NCBI GenBank assembly: GCA_023445445.1
Contig: JAEXLD010000041.1
Location: forward strand, 124,001-188,000
Direction of reading: 5' to 3'
Origin: Bacillota bacterium
Lineage (GTDB): Bacteria; Bacillota; Clostridia; Clostridiales; Clostridiaceae
Length of the DNA: 64,000 nt
The position numbers and the translations under genes are program-made. Under the pieces are notes generated by a model, which worked only from the letters and a program-made list of their open reading frames with translations, had not been told where the DNA came from and ran no database searches. Positions 9,946 to 18,980 of the stretch are shown here, piece by piece; positions within the stretch are counted from its first letter, which is position 1, and the number at the start of each line of letters is the position of its first letter.

Positions 9946-10902
9946 CTATCTTAATATAGATTGTGCCATTCTTCTATAAGTATGTCTTATCCCTCTAATT
10001 GCAACGGATAAAGTCATAATATTTTCTGGTATAGCCATACCAAAAGTTCCACAATCCCCTATGTGCTGAATATCTGCTCCTGCCATCTTAGAATTTAAGG
10101 CTATGTTTTCAATAACAGATTTAGTTGAACCTTCTTGAGAGGTTCCTATTGTAGTCATTGCTAATGCTCCATTTTCATGAATCATAGAAATAATATCTTT
10201 AGCTAAAGTTAAATCAAATCCTGGAACTGTACCAGGTGCTGGTATTAAAACCACATCTGCTCCTGCTTCTACAAATCCTTTTATAGTTTCTTCATCATAT
10301 ATATTTCCACTACCAGCACCATGCATTTTTCCTGCTATAATTAAAGTTTCATTTTTTAATATTTGTTTTGCTAACTTAATTCCATTACAAATGGTTTCAG
10401 CATTAACACCTGTATTGGGATTTCCTGTTAATACCACATAATCAAATCCATAGTATTTTACCTTTTCTAGATTTTCCTTATTTAAAGTGTAGCCTTTTTC
10501 ATAGTTACTTCCTTCTGGAACTGGCTCTAAATTTACTCCAATTAATCTACCAACTAGTTTTTTTACGTTTTTTATATAATTTTCATCACTTAAATTTCTT
10601 TTTACACTATTCTCATATTCTTTTGATATATTTTCTAAATCATTAAATAAGATATTTCCTCCATCTATACCAAATATAAATGGCTTTTCAAAATTAAAAG
10701 TATTTAATGTTAACATATCTGCACCAAAGCTTGAAGCAAGCTCTAAATTAGAAACTTCTCTTATATAAGGGGTATAGCTAATTATAGACTCAGACATAAC
10801 AGTCCTACCTTCTGACCCTTTAATAATTTCTTTCAATTCATTCTTATTAATTGTCTCTATATCCTTTGTTGTTAATTCAAAAATTCTTTTCAAAGAAATC
10901 AC
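9946..10902 (-). CDS. Conserved protein, probable TIM-barrel (DUF7916-like)
   Basis: A 318-residue soluble protein with alternating beta/alpha segments and glycine-rich loops: 'ADMLTLNTFNF', 'LIGVNLEPVPEG', 'YVVLTGNPNTGV', 'IIAGKMHGAGSG', 'GADVVLIPAPGTVPG', 'TTIGTSQEGS', 'AGADIQHIGDCGTFG'. This pattern suggests a TIM-barrel with a phosphate-binding end, like the phosphoenolpyruvate mutase-type proteins sometimes grouped as DUF7916. I do not recognise a defined reaction. It follows the hydantoinase in the direction opposite to transcription, with a 120-base gap, so co-transcription upstream of the hydantoinase gene is possible. Confidence 0.55.
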   Translation of the reverse strand: MISLKRIFELTTKDIETINKNELKEIIKGSEGRTVMSESIISYTPYIREVSNLELASSFGADMLTLNTFNFEKPFIFGIDGGNILFNDLENISKEYENSVKRNLSDENYIKNVKKLVGRLIGVNLEPVPEGSNYEKGYTLNKENLEKVKYYGFDYVVLTGNPNTGVNAETICNGIKLAKQILKNETLIIAGKMHGAGSGNIYDEETIKGFVEAGADVVLIPAPGTVPGFDLTLAKDIISMIHENGALAMTTIGTSQEGSTKSVIENIALNSKMAGADIQHIGDCGTFGMAIPENIMTLSVAIRGIRHTYRRMAQSILR

Positions 10903-11011
10903 TCCTTTACATATTACATATACAATATTATACTAATATACTTATAAATTGTAAAAGATTGAACTATAATATAAATATATATTTTTATTGTATAAAAAGG
11001 AGAGATTGTTA

Positions 11012-12613
11012 TTGAAAAAATTTACATTTATTTTAACCTTTTTATTTCTATTCATTATTCCTTTAAAGGTTTTAGCTAGTCCTAAGTCATATAATATTGA
11101 AAACCTTAATATTAATGCTGAAATTCATGAAAATGGTGATTTATATGTGGATGAAATATTTTCATATAAATTTAATGGGGATTTTAATGGAATATATTTA
11201 GATTTATTTTTGAATGGAGCTAAAGGATATGATGTTTCTGAAGTTAGTATTATTGACTCCACAGGTAACTATCTTCTAGAAAGAAAAGATGATGAATCTA
11301 ATAATAGTTTTCAAATTCTAGAGTCTAGTGAAAAATTGCAAATAAAGATTTATTCTAAAAGTTCTAATGAAGAAAAGAAATTCAATCTTCGCTTTACCGT
11401 TAAAAATGCAGCTGAAAAATACCAAGATTATTCTTCTTTATATTGGAGTTTTTATACTGCTTCTGAAGACAAACCTATAAACAATGTTACTTTAAATTTA
11501 AAACTTTCAAATTCTCAATTTAGTAAAGATGATTTATATTATACAGTTTTTGGTGATGGAATCTTTAACACTGAAACTACAGAAAATAATATTATATTAA
11601 CTGGTAAAAATTTAACTTCTAATTTAGGAATACGATTAAGATTTCAAAAAGATTTTTTAAATACAACTCCTATAGAAAGTAATTACAATGAAGATGAATT
11701 TCAAGAAGAAGATTTTGATCCATCTTTTTTAATCTATCCAGTTTCATTAATTAGTATAATTGGATTAATATTTTTTATTGTTCATAAACGTAATAAAAAA
11801 CTATTTAATGAAGCCTTACAAGAGTATCGTTCTCAATATATATTTACAAATGATGAATTATTGCTTTACCCACCTTCTAAGGAAGTTCCTACTATAGTTG
11901 CATATATTTTTAATAAAGATAATATATCATGGTCAATTGTTCCTTCAACCTTATTATATCTTGCTAACATTGGAGTATATAAATTAAACACTTCTTTAGA
12001 TGAAAATAGTAAAGTTGAAAATATAATTTTTACAAGAGTAAAAGATATTGATGCTTGTGATTATCCTCATTTAAAAATATTAATTAATTGGTTTAAAAGA
12101 TATGAAAATGATAATAAAGAATTTAATCTTCTATCAATAAAAAAACTTGTGAATAATAGTTCAAAGAAAGCAAAGAAATTTAACAATTCTTATTGGGATT
12201 TCATTAACCAAATACGTATAGATGGAAGAAAACTAAATTTATTTACTACAATTAGAAACAAGGAAGTATTGAATAATGAGGCATATAACGAGTTTTTAAA
12301 ATGGCAGGCATATAAAAATCATTTATTATCTTTAATAGCACATAAAGATATCTTTAATATTAAAGAATCTATAGTATATGCTTCTGCCTTAGGAATTAAT
12401 TATGAAGATTTAGATTTTGAATTTGAAGATACTACTAATAATAATAATAATGTCTATTATTATTGTACTAATATGTTTTTATTTGACCAAATTCATTCTT
12501 CTGCTGAAAATACTATAAATGATAGTAATAACAGCAGCACTACTAGCTTTAATGACTTTTCATCTGGAAGTGACTTTTCAGGTGGTGGAGGTGGAGGTTC
12601 TGGAGCATTTTAA
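11012..12613 (+). CDS. DUF2207-type exported membrane protein
   Basis: The protein begins with a signal peptide (KK, about 15 hydrophobic residues, then 'VLASPKS'). A beta-rich extracellular domain follows with the DUF2207 opening 'NLNINAEIHENGDLYVDEIFSYKF', then one membrane helix near residue 240 ('SLISIIGLIFFIVH') and a large cytoplasmic region. It ends in a low-complexity Ser/Asn stretch and 'DFSGGGGGGSGAF', a Gly tail typical of this family. The TTG at 11012 is chosen because AAGGAGA lies eight bases before it; this gives 533 aa. Function unknown; the family is cell-surface. Confidence 0.8.
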   Translation: MKKFTFILTFLFLFIIPLKVLASPKSYNIENLNINAEIHENGDLYVDEIFSYKFNGDFNGIYLDLFLNGAKGYDVSEVSIIDSTGNYLLERKDDESNNSFQILESSEKLQIKIYSKSSNEEKKFNLRFTVKNAAEKYQDYSSLYWSFYTASEDKPINNVTLNLKLSNSQFSKDDLYYTVFGDGIFNTETTENNIILTGKNLTSNLGIRLRFQKDFLNTTPIESNYNEDEFQEEDFDPSFLIYPVSLISIIGLIFFIVHKRNKKLFNEALQEYRSQYIFTNDELLLYPPSKEVPTIVAYIFNKDNISWSIVPSTLLYLANIGVYKLNTSLDENSKVENIIFTRVKDIDACDYPHLKILINWFKRYENDNKEFNLLSIKKLVNNSSKKAKKFNNSYWDFINQIRIDGRKLNLFTTIRNKEVLNNEAYNEFLKWQAYKNHLLSLIAHKDIFNIKESIVYASALGINYEDLDFEFEDTTNNNNNVYYYCTNMFLFDQIHSSAENTINDSNNSSTTSFNDFSSGSDFSGGGGGGSGAF

Positions 12614-12642
12614 ATAGGAGGTTCTTTAAGAACCTCCTATTT
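12612..12642. terminator. Bidirectional terminator
   Basis: AAATAGGAGGTTCTT pairs perfectly with AAGAACCTCCTATTT across a tight loop, between the converging DUF2207 gene (+) and the YbaK-type gene (-). Confidence 0.85.
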
Positions 12643-12645
12643 ATA

Positions 12646-13113
12646 TTATATTAAATCAGATAATTCAAATCTGATTACTTTTTCTAATTCATTTAATTTC
12701 AACTCTACTTGATAACCTATTTTACCTGCGCTAAAGATTATTGTATCTTGGTCTCTAGCTGAAGCATCTATAGTGGTCTTAAAGAATTTTTTCATTCCTA
12801 TTGGTGAACACCCCCCATGAATATACCCTGTAAGGGATAATAAATCTTTAGATTTTATCATTTCAACAGATTTTTCTTCAACACTTTTAGCCGCCTTTTT
12901 TAAATCTAACTCTTTTTCTACAGGTATCATAAAAACATAATAATTTTTTGACTTTCCAACTGTAACAAGAGTTTTAAACACTTGATTTGGATCTTGCCCT
13001 AATACATTAGCAACTTCAACTCCACTTATAGCACCCGTATTTACATAAGAATGACTTTTATAATTAATTTTCTTTTTATCTAAAATTCGCATTACGTTTG
13101 TTTTTTCTTCCAT
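12646..13113 (-). CDS. ybaK: YbaK/EbsC family Cys-tRNA(Pro) deacylase
   Basis: The 155-residue protein carries the YbaK fold signatures: 'ISGVEVANVLG', 'VFKTLVTVG' with the key Lys, 'YVFMIPVEKELDLKKAAK' and 'GGCSPIGMKK'. Members hydrolyse Cys mischarged on tRNA-Pro in the cytoplasm. The ATG at 13113 is chosen because GGAGGG lies seven bases upstream, and the longer TTG start would overlap that site. Confidence 0.9.
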   Translation of the reverse strand: MEEKTNVMRILDKKKINYKSHSYVNTGAISGVEVANVLGQDPNQVFKTLVTVGKSKNYYVFMIPVEKELDLKKAAKSVEEKSVEMIKSKDLLSLTGYIHGGCSPIGMKKFFKTTIDASARDQDTIIFSAGKIGYQVELKLNELEKVIRFELSDLI

Positions 13114-13220
13114 ATAGCATCCCTCCAAACAACTTAATTATACCACGTATAATAAGTAGTTATACTTATTAATTTGAAGGTTCTATATAAAATATTTATA
13201 TCTAATAAATTTAGACTTTT

Positions 13221-14081
13221 TTATGTTGTTACATTAGCGCCTCCATTTACATGTATTGTTTCTCCTGTAATGAAACTCGCTCCTTCACTTGCTAAAAATA
13301 CATATGCTTCAGCTAGTTCAACTGGTTGAGCAGGTCTTTTCATAGGATTATCTTTACCAAACTTAGCGACTTCTGATTTATCAAAAGATGCTGGAATAAG
13401 TGGTGTCCAAACAGGCCCTGGAGCTACTGCATTTACTCTTATACCTTTATCAACTAAGTTTATAGCTAATGAACGAGTAAAGGATGTTAAAGCACCTTTA
13501 GTCATAGAATAATCTATTAATGTATCATGACCATTGTAAGCAGTTATAGAAGTCGTATTTATAATACAGTCACCATCTGATAGGTGCTTAAGAACTTCTT
13601 TAGTAACATAAACAGCTCCAAAAACATTAGTTTTAAAAGTTCTTTCTAACTGTTCTTTAGTTATATCCTCTAATTTTTCACATACATGCTGTTCTGCCGA
13701 ATTATTTACTAAGATATTAATTTTATTAAATTTTCCCTTTATTTTATTTATGGCATCTATACAAAAGGCTTCATCACCTATGTCACCACTTAATAAAATA
13801 CATTCTCCGCCTAATTTTTCTATTTCTTTTTTTGTAATCTCTGCATCCTTATTTTCATTTAAATAGATAATGGCTACTTTAGCTCCTTCTTTAGCATAGG
13901 CAATAGAAACAGCTCTTCCTATTCCACTATCACCACCAGTAATTACTGCTACCTTATCCTTAAGCTTTCCATGCCCTGGAGTATTAGTTTTATATACAGG
14001 TGTTGGATTCATAACTTCTTCTATTCCAGGTTGTACATCTTGCTCTTGGGCTGGAATTGTATTTGTAAACTCTTTATTCAT
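13221..14081 (-). CDS. SDR-family oxidoreductase (stress-protein 39-like)
   Basis: A 286-residue classical short-chain dehydrogenase. The N-terminal extension 'MNPTPVYKTNTPGHGKLKDK' is typical of the Bacillus YhdF/general stress protein 39 branch. The cofactor motif is TGGDSGIGRA, followed by 'NNSAEQ', catalytic 'YSMTKGAL' (Tyr and Lys) and 'PGPVWTPLIP'. The substrate is unknown. GGAGG precedes the ATG. The stop codon of a 51-residue upstream ORF overlaps the start (TAATG), so the two are coupled. Confidence 0.88.
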   Translation of the reverse strand: MNKEFTNTIPAQEQDVQPGIEEVMNPTPVYKTNTPGHGKLKDKVAVITGGDSGIGRAVSIAYAKEGAKVAIIYLNENKDAEITKKEIEKLGGECILLSGDIGDEAFCIDAINKIKGKFNKINILVNNSAEQHVCEKLEDITKEQLERTFKTNVFGAVYVTKEVLKHLSDGDCIINTTSITAYNGHDTLIDYSMTKGALTSFTRSLAINLVDKGIRVNAVAPGPVWTPLIPASFDKSEVAKFGKDNPMKRPAQPVELAEAYVFLASEGASFITGETIHVNGGANVTT

Positions 14082-14236
14082 TATTTCTCCTCCTTAAAAC
14101 TATAATTTTCTCCTAATCTATTTCTTTTTACACTTTCTATATAGTTTGTTTTATTAACTATATTTTCCTCAAATCTTTTTACAGCAATTTTAGTGAAATT
14201 GCCTACATTTATTAAATCCATCCAATTATCATTCAT
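14081..14236 (-). CDS. Small protein coupled to the SDR gene
   Basis: A 51-residue ORF starting 'MNDNWMDLINVGNFTKIAVK' follows an excellent ribosome site (GAGAGGAGGC). It ends in TAATG, where the SDR start begins. It is hydrophilic and helical with a basic middle section. I recognise no family, but the tight coupling argues that it is translated and works with, or regulates, the dehydrogenase. Confidence 0.65.
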   Translation of the reverse strand: MNDNWMDLINVGNFTKIAVKRFEENIVNKTNYIESVKRNRLGENYSFKEEK

Positions 14237-14409
14237 TACGTCGCCTCCTCTCTTTATATATTTTGGATTATATTTAATAAATTATACTTTATTAATATAT
14301 TATAATTTATTAATAAATAATAATATATTAATATTAAAAATATTCATAATATTGTAATAAAGTGATATAATATACTTTTATTATTAAATTTTTCTAGAGG
14401 TGGAATTAT

Positions 14410-15609
14410 ATGAGTTTAAATGAAATAAAAAAAGCAAAAGAAAATATAAAAGATGTTATTAATAAAACCCCTTTAATACATAGTACTATTTTTTCTTCAA
14501 TTAATAATTGTTCAGTTTATATGAAATGTGAAAACTTACAAGTAACTGGGGCTTATAAAATTAGGGGAGCTCTTAATAAAATTAGATCTTTAAGTAAAGA
14601 TGAAAAATCAAAGGGTGTTGTTTGCTCTTCTGCTGGTAATCATGCTCAAGGAGTAGCTTATGCAGCAAATCTTCTTGGTGTAAATTCAACTATTGTTATG
14701 CCAAAAAATACGCCTTATTTAAAAATTCAATCTACTCAAAATTTTGGTGGAAATGTAGTATTAAGTGGCACTTGTTATGACGATGCTTATTTAAAAGCAA
14801 AATCCATGGAGGCAGAAAATGATTCTGTTTTTATACATCCTTTTAATGATATTAATGTTATTTATGGACAAGGTACCATAGCTTTAGAAATATTTGAAGA
14901 TATTGAAAATATTGATGTAATAGTGTGCCCAATTGGTGGAGGTGGATTAATTAGTGGAATTGCATTAGCTGCTAAAGAAATAAATCCTCAAGTCAGAATA
15001 ATTGGTGTGCAAGCAGAAGGTGCTAATGCCATGGAGCAAAGTTATAAATCTGGTAAAATCATATCTTTACCTTCTGTTAATACTATTGCTGATGGTATTG
15101 CTGTTAAGTCCCCTGGGGAACTAACTTATAGTTTAATAAAAGAATATGTAGATGAAATTGTAACAGTATCAGATAAGGAAATTGCTGAAGCATTTTTAAT
15201 CTTATGTGAAAGACATAAATTATTAGCAGAAGCATCTGGAGTCGCATCACTAGCAGCATTAAAAAAATTAGACTTAAAAGATAAGAAAGTTGTTTCAATA
15301 ATTAGTGGTGGTAATATTGATATGTTAACTATTTCATCTTTAATAAGTGATGGTTTAGTTGAAAGAGGAAGACTATTTTGTTTTTCTGTAGAACTTCCTG
15401 ATATTCCTGGTCAACTTCAAGAAATATCAAAGATATTATCTGAATTAAATGCAAATGTAGTACAATTGGAGCATAATCAATTTAAAGCTACTAATAGATT
15501 AAAAAACGTATTGTTAGAAGTTACAGTTGAAACAAATGGTAATGATCATATTGAATTAATAAAATCTGAGTTATATAATAATGGTTTTAAAATCAATCAA
15601 ATGTATTAA
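14410..15609 (+). CDS. ilvA: Threonine ammonia-lyase with ACT domain
   Basis: A PLP enzyme that deaminates threonine to 2-oxobutyrate, feeding isoleucine synthesis or threonine catabolism. 'GAYKIRGALNK' holds the PLP lysine, 'SAGNHAQGVAYAA' binds substrate, and 'CPIGGGGLISGIALA' grips the PLP phosphate. Residues about 325-399 form an ACT-type regulatory domain ('FSVELPDIPGQLQEISKILS'). At 399 aa it matches the medium-length, single-ACT type found in many Firmicutes, which may be called ilvA or tdcB. AGAGGTGG precedes the ATG. No other ilv gene is nearby, so biosynthetic versus degradative role is open. Confidence 0.92.
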   Translation: MSLNEIKKAKENIKDVINKTPLIHSTIFSSINNCSVYMKCENLQVTGAYKIRGALNKIRSLSKDEKSKGVVCSSAGNHAQGVAYAANLLGVNSTIVMPKNTPYLKIQSTQNFGGNVVLSGTCYDDAYLKAKSMEAENDSVFIHPFNDINVIYGQGTIALEIFEDIENIDVIVCPIGGGGLISGIALAAKEINPQVRIIGVQAEGANAMEQSYKSGKIISLPSVNTIADGIAVKSPGELTYSLIKEYVDEIVTVSDKEIAEAFLILCERHKLLAEASGVASLAALKKLDLKDKKVVSIISGGNIDMLTISSLISDGLVERGRLFCFSVELPDIPGQLQEISKILSELNANVVQLEHNQFKATNRLKNVLLEVTVETNGNDHIELIKSELYNNGFKINQMY

Positions 15610-15632
15610 GGAGCTGTTTAAAACAGCTCCTT
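15608..15632. terminator. Bidirectional terminator
   Basis: AAGGAGCTGTTT pairs with AAACAGCTCCTT around a single-base centre, beginning at the ilvA stop codon and lying just downstream of the convergent 51-residue ORF. Confidence 0.8.
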
Positions 15633-15636
15633 ATAA

Positions 15637-15792
15637 TTATCTTAATTTTTTTCTTTTTTTATTTATTTTTTTATATAACTTTGCATTTTCAATAACATCC
15701 ATGAAATCATCAGCTAATTCTACTAGAATCATACCTTTAGCTTTTCCTTTTTTAATTGTTCTCTTCATACGTCTCATTAGTTTATTCTTCAT
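15637..15792 (-). CDS. Small basic protein
   Basis: A 51-residue ORF after TTAGGAGGG: it starts 'MKNKLMRRMKRTIKKGKAKG', has a short acidic-hydrophobic centre ('ILVELADDFMDVIENAK') and ends in a lysine/arginine tail. The charge suggests nucleic-acid or membrane contact. No family is recognised. It is free-standing, with its own hairpin downstream. Confidence 0.6.
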   Translation of the reverse strand: MKNKLMRRMKRTIKKGKAKGMILVELADDFMDVIENAKLYKKINKKRKKLR

Positions 15793-15854
15793 AATTAATC
15801 CCTCCTAAGGTTGTACTTCAGTATTATTTTCCCCTTAAGAGTAAATTTTATTAT

Positions 15855-16364
15855 TTAAACTATATTACATATTATAGCATTGATGAAATCCTCTTTTTTT
15901 GATTCTAAATACTCACCATAGTAATCATTACTATTTTCTATTTCATTTCCTACTTTATTAAGTAAGAAATTATTAATATCCTTAGAATATCTTAAATCAA
16001 TTTCTTCTTTAATACTTCTAAACTCTTCTAATCCACCATTTTTTCTATACTTTCTTATTAGTGAATCTAAATAAGTATTATATTCTTTAATTTTATAGAC
16101 TACCTTTTCTATATACACTTTTTTATTTTTTATATAATTTTTTTCATAATCTAATTTTAATTTAAGCAATTCATTTACTGTATATTCATTATTCATTATA
16201 TTAAATGTAACTTTTTCTCCTTGAAAAGAACTATTTAAGATATAATTAGCTAAATCCCCATTATCTTTAAATTCATTTAATAAAGATTTTCCTCCAACTA
16301 TTTCAATAGCTTTTTTTAATTGCTTAATTTTTTCTTCTATTACTTTGTTGTCTATAGTTAGCAT
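15855..16364 (-). CDS. Hypothetical helical protein
   Basis: A 169-residue, Lys/Glu/Asn-rich protein predicted to be mainly helical, with a long charged helix near residues 70-130. No membrane segment, signal peptide or recognised motif is present. AAGGAG precedes the ATG. It lies 75 bases downstream of the HAD-IB gene on the same strand and could share its transcript. Confidence 0.6.
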   Translation of the reverse strand: MLTIDNKVIEEKIKQLKKAIEIVGGKSLLNEFKDNGDLANYILNSSFQGEKVTFNIMNNEYTVNELLKLKLDYEKNYIKNKKVYIEKVVYKIKEYNTYLDSLIRKYRKNGGLEEFRSIKEEIDLRYSKDINNFLLNKVGNEIENSNDYYGEYLESKKEDFINAIICNIV

Positions 16365-16439
16365 GTTTTTCTCCTTAAAATAATATTAAATGTAATATTC
16401 TTTAATATTATATATCCTAAGCAGTATATTGTCTATTTC

Positions 16440-17168
16440 TTATATAAGATTTATACAATTTACATCTAAGCTATAAGTAACATCTTTACGTTCAACAATA
16501 ACTTTTATTTTATTTCTTATCTCTTCATCCTCCATTACTTTATCTAAAAGTTCTTTAGTAGGATTTATAGCATATGGTATTCCTACTGATTTAAACATAT
16601 TTATATCTCCTGATGTATCTCCATAAGCATAGCTTTTACTTAAATCAATATTATATTTTTTTTCAAATTCTTTTATAGCAGATAATTTACTTTCATGGTC
16701 CCACATTGGAATAACTTCTCCACTATATTCATTATTACTGTCTAACTTATATATAGTTCCTTTATAATCATCCATATTATACTTTTTAGACATTTCTTTA
16801 ACTAATTCGCTTGGTGAACCAGAAATTGCTATTACAATATGTCCTTGCTCCTTATGCCATTTAATTCTTTCTCTACTAAAAGTATAAACCCTATCTCCTT
16901 TTTGCTCTATAACTTTCCTAGCTATATAGTCAATATGATAACTGTTTATTCCTTTTATAGCTTCTGTGTATATATCTACCATCTTAAGTAAATAAGTATC
17001 ATAGTCTCCTTGTCTTTTATCCCATTTTAAATAGGAAGGCCTTACATCTTTGTACCACTTATTCTCACTTACCAATTCATACTTTATGATTTTTTTAAAA
17101 ACTTCGGTAATTAATCCTTCTCTATATATTGTTCCATCAATATCAAAAAATGCTGCTATGTTTTTCAT
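16440..17168 (-). CDS. HAD-IB family phosphatase
   Basis: The 242-residue protein has 'AAFFDIDGTIYREGL' (motif I), 'VIAISGSPSELVKEM' (motif II Ser) and 'YAYGDTSGDINMFKSVG' (motif IV), with a helical cap after motif I. This is the subfamily IB layout shared with SerB-like and polar-head-group phosphatases. The substrate is not predictable. GGAGGGG precedes the ATG. It is transcribed after RNase J, with 45 bases between them. Confidence 0.85.
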   Translation of the reverse strand: MKNIAAFFDIDGTIYREGLITEVFKKIIKYELVSENKWYKDVRPSYLKWDKRQGDYDTYLLKMVDIYTEAIKGINSYHIDYIARKVIEQKGDRVYTFSRERIKWHKEQGHIVIAISGSPSELVKEMSKKYNMDDYKGTIYKLDSNNEYSGEVIPMWDHESKLSAIKEFEKKYNIDLSKSYAYGDTSGDINMFKSVGIPYAINPTKELLDKVMEDEEIRNKIKVIVERKDVTYSLDVNCINLI

Positions 17169-17213
17169 AAAACCCCTCCATTCCTTTTTTTATTCTATTA
17201 TATATCATTTTTA

Positions 17214-18878
17214 TTAAATTTCCATAATAATTGGTATAATTGTTGGTCTTCTTTTTGTTTTATCATAAATATATCTTTCTAAAGCCTTCTTAATATTAGC
17301 TTTAATTAAATACCATTCTAGTATTTTTTCATCTAAACAATTTTGTAATTCTTCTGTTGCTATTTCTTTAAGTTCATTTATTAGTTCTTCTGATTCCTTT
17401 ACATAAACAAAACCTCTAGTTATAATATCAGGTCCAGCAATTATAGTGCAACTTTCTTTTTCAATAGTAACAACTATATTAACTAATCCATCCTGTGCTA
17501 AATGTTTTCTATCCCTTAGAACTAAAGTACCTACATCTCCAACTCCTAATCCGTCTACTAAAATTGTTCCTGAAGAAACTTTTCCATCTAATTTAGCCTC
17601 TTCTTTGTTGATCTTTAATACATCTCCTCTTTCTAGTATAAAAATATCTTTACTATCCATTCCAAGAGTTATAGCTAAATCCTTGTGATGTTTTAAATGT
17701 CTATATTCACCATGAACAGGCATAAAATATTTAGGTTTTATTAATCTATGCATTAACTTAAGTTCTTCTTTATAAGCGTGACCTGAAACATGTACCTCTT
17801 CTAAATCTTCATAAATTACTTCTGCTCCTTTTTTAAAGAGTTCATTAATAACCTTTGATATAAGCTTATCGTTACCAGGTATAGGAGACGCTGAAATTAC
17901 AAATAAGTCATCCTTTTGAATTTTAATTTTTTTATGATTTCCATAAGCAATTCTAGCTAAAGCAGCCATTGGTTCACCTTGACTTCCAGTAGTTATAATT
18001 GTTATATTTTCATTGTTATAATTATTTATGTCATCAATTTCAATTATCATATCTTGTGGTATATGTAAGTATCCAAGTTCTAAAGCAAGCTTAGATATAC
18101 TTTCCATACTTCTACCTGAAAAAGCTATTCTTCTATCATTTTCTAAAGAGGAATTTACAATTTGTTGCATTCTATGAATATTAGAAGCAAAAGTAGCTAT
18201 GATTATCCTACCTTTAGCTCCACTAAAAATTCTATTAAAAGTATTTCCTATAGATTTTTCTGACATTGTATATCCATTTCTCTCAACATTTGTACTATCA
18301 GCCATAAGCAATAGTACCCCTTCTTTTCCTATAGTAGATATTCTGTCTAGATCTATTACCTTATCATCTATAGGTGTTAAATCTATTTTAAAATCACCTG
18401 TATGAAATATGACTCCAATAGGAGTTTTTATTGATAAGCAACATGATTCTGCAATACTATGTGTACTTTGAATAAATTCAATACTTATCCTTTCAAAATC
18501 CACTTTGGATCCTGGATCTACAGTGATTAATTCAGTAATTTCTAGTAAATTATGTTCTTTAAGCTTTATTTCAATAATTGCTGATGCTAGTTTACTACCA
18601 TATATTGGAACATTTAGTTGTTTTAATATATAAGGTATTGCTCCTATATGATCTTCATGACCATGAGTTATAAAAAATCCTTTAACTTTACTTTTATTTT
18701 CTATTAAATATGATATATCTGGTATTATAAGATCTACTCCATACATTTCTTCATCAGGGAAAGCAATACCACAATCTATTACTATTATTTCATTTTCCAC
18801 TTCAATAGCCGTAATATTTTTACCTATTTCACCAACTCCACCAAGTGGAATAATTTTTATTAAACTTTCTTTTTCCAT
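17214..18878 (-). CDS. rnj: Ribonuclease J
   Basis: A 554-residue metallo-beta-lactamase-type RNase with both 5'-exo and endo activities in Firmicute mRNA decay and rRNA maturation. Metal motifs are 'FITHGHEDHIGAIPY', 'FHTGDFKID' and 'MPVHGEYRHLKHH'. The beta-CASP region holds 'IATFASNIHRMQQIV' and 'GSQGEPMAALARIA', and the C-terminal domain closes the dimer. AGGAGG selects the ATG at 18878 rather than the TTG-type extension at 18917. Clostridia may carry one or two copies; which paralogue this is cannot be told here. Confidence 0.95.
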   Translation of the reverse strand: MEKESLIKIIPLGGVGEIGKNITAIEVENEIIVIDCGIAFPDEEMYGVDLIIPDISYLIENKSKVKGFFITHGHEDHIGAIPYILKQLNVPIYGSKLASAIIEIKLKEHNLLEITELITVDPGSKVDFERISIEFIQSTHSIAESCCLSIKTPIGVIFHTGDFKIDLTPIDDKVIDLDRISTIGKEGVLLLMADSTNVERNGYTMSEKSIGNTFNRIFSGAKGRIIIATFASNIHRMQQIVNSSLENDRRIAFSGRSMESISKLALELGYLHIPQDMIIEIDDINNYNNENITIITTGSQGEPMAALARIAYGNHKKIKIQKDDLFVISASPIPGNDKLISKVINELFKKGAEVIYEDLEEVHVSGHAYKEELKLMHRLIKPKYFMPVHGEYRHLKHHKDLAITLGMDSKDIFILERGDVLKINKEEAKLDGKVSSGTILVDGLGVGDVGTLVLRDRKHLAQDGLVNIVVTIEKESCTIIAGPDIITRGFVYVKESEELINELKEIATEELQNCLDEKILEWYLIKANIKKALERYIYDKTKRRPTIIPIIMEI

Positions 18879-18948
18879 AAAGAAACCTCCTATTCTCTTA
18901 AGAGTAGTATTACCCAAAAATATATTTTAAATAAATAATGTAAAAAAA

Positions 18949-18976
18949 TAATGAAGCTGATAAAACAGCTTCATTA
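18949..18976 (-). terminator. Terminator of the DUF1846 gene
   Basis: TAATGAAGCTG pairs with CAGCTTCATTA, and the minus strand continues into seven T residues. Confidence 0.9.
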
Positions 18977-18980
18977 CAAA

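Noticed and set aside
15104..15298. Minus-strand ORF rich in Leu within the threonine ammonia-lyase gene
   Set aside because: Low-complexity antisense frame of a conserved enzyme; no start signal.
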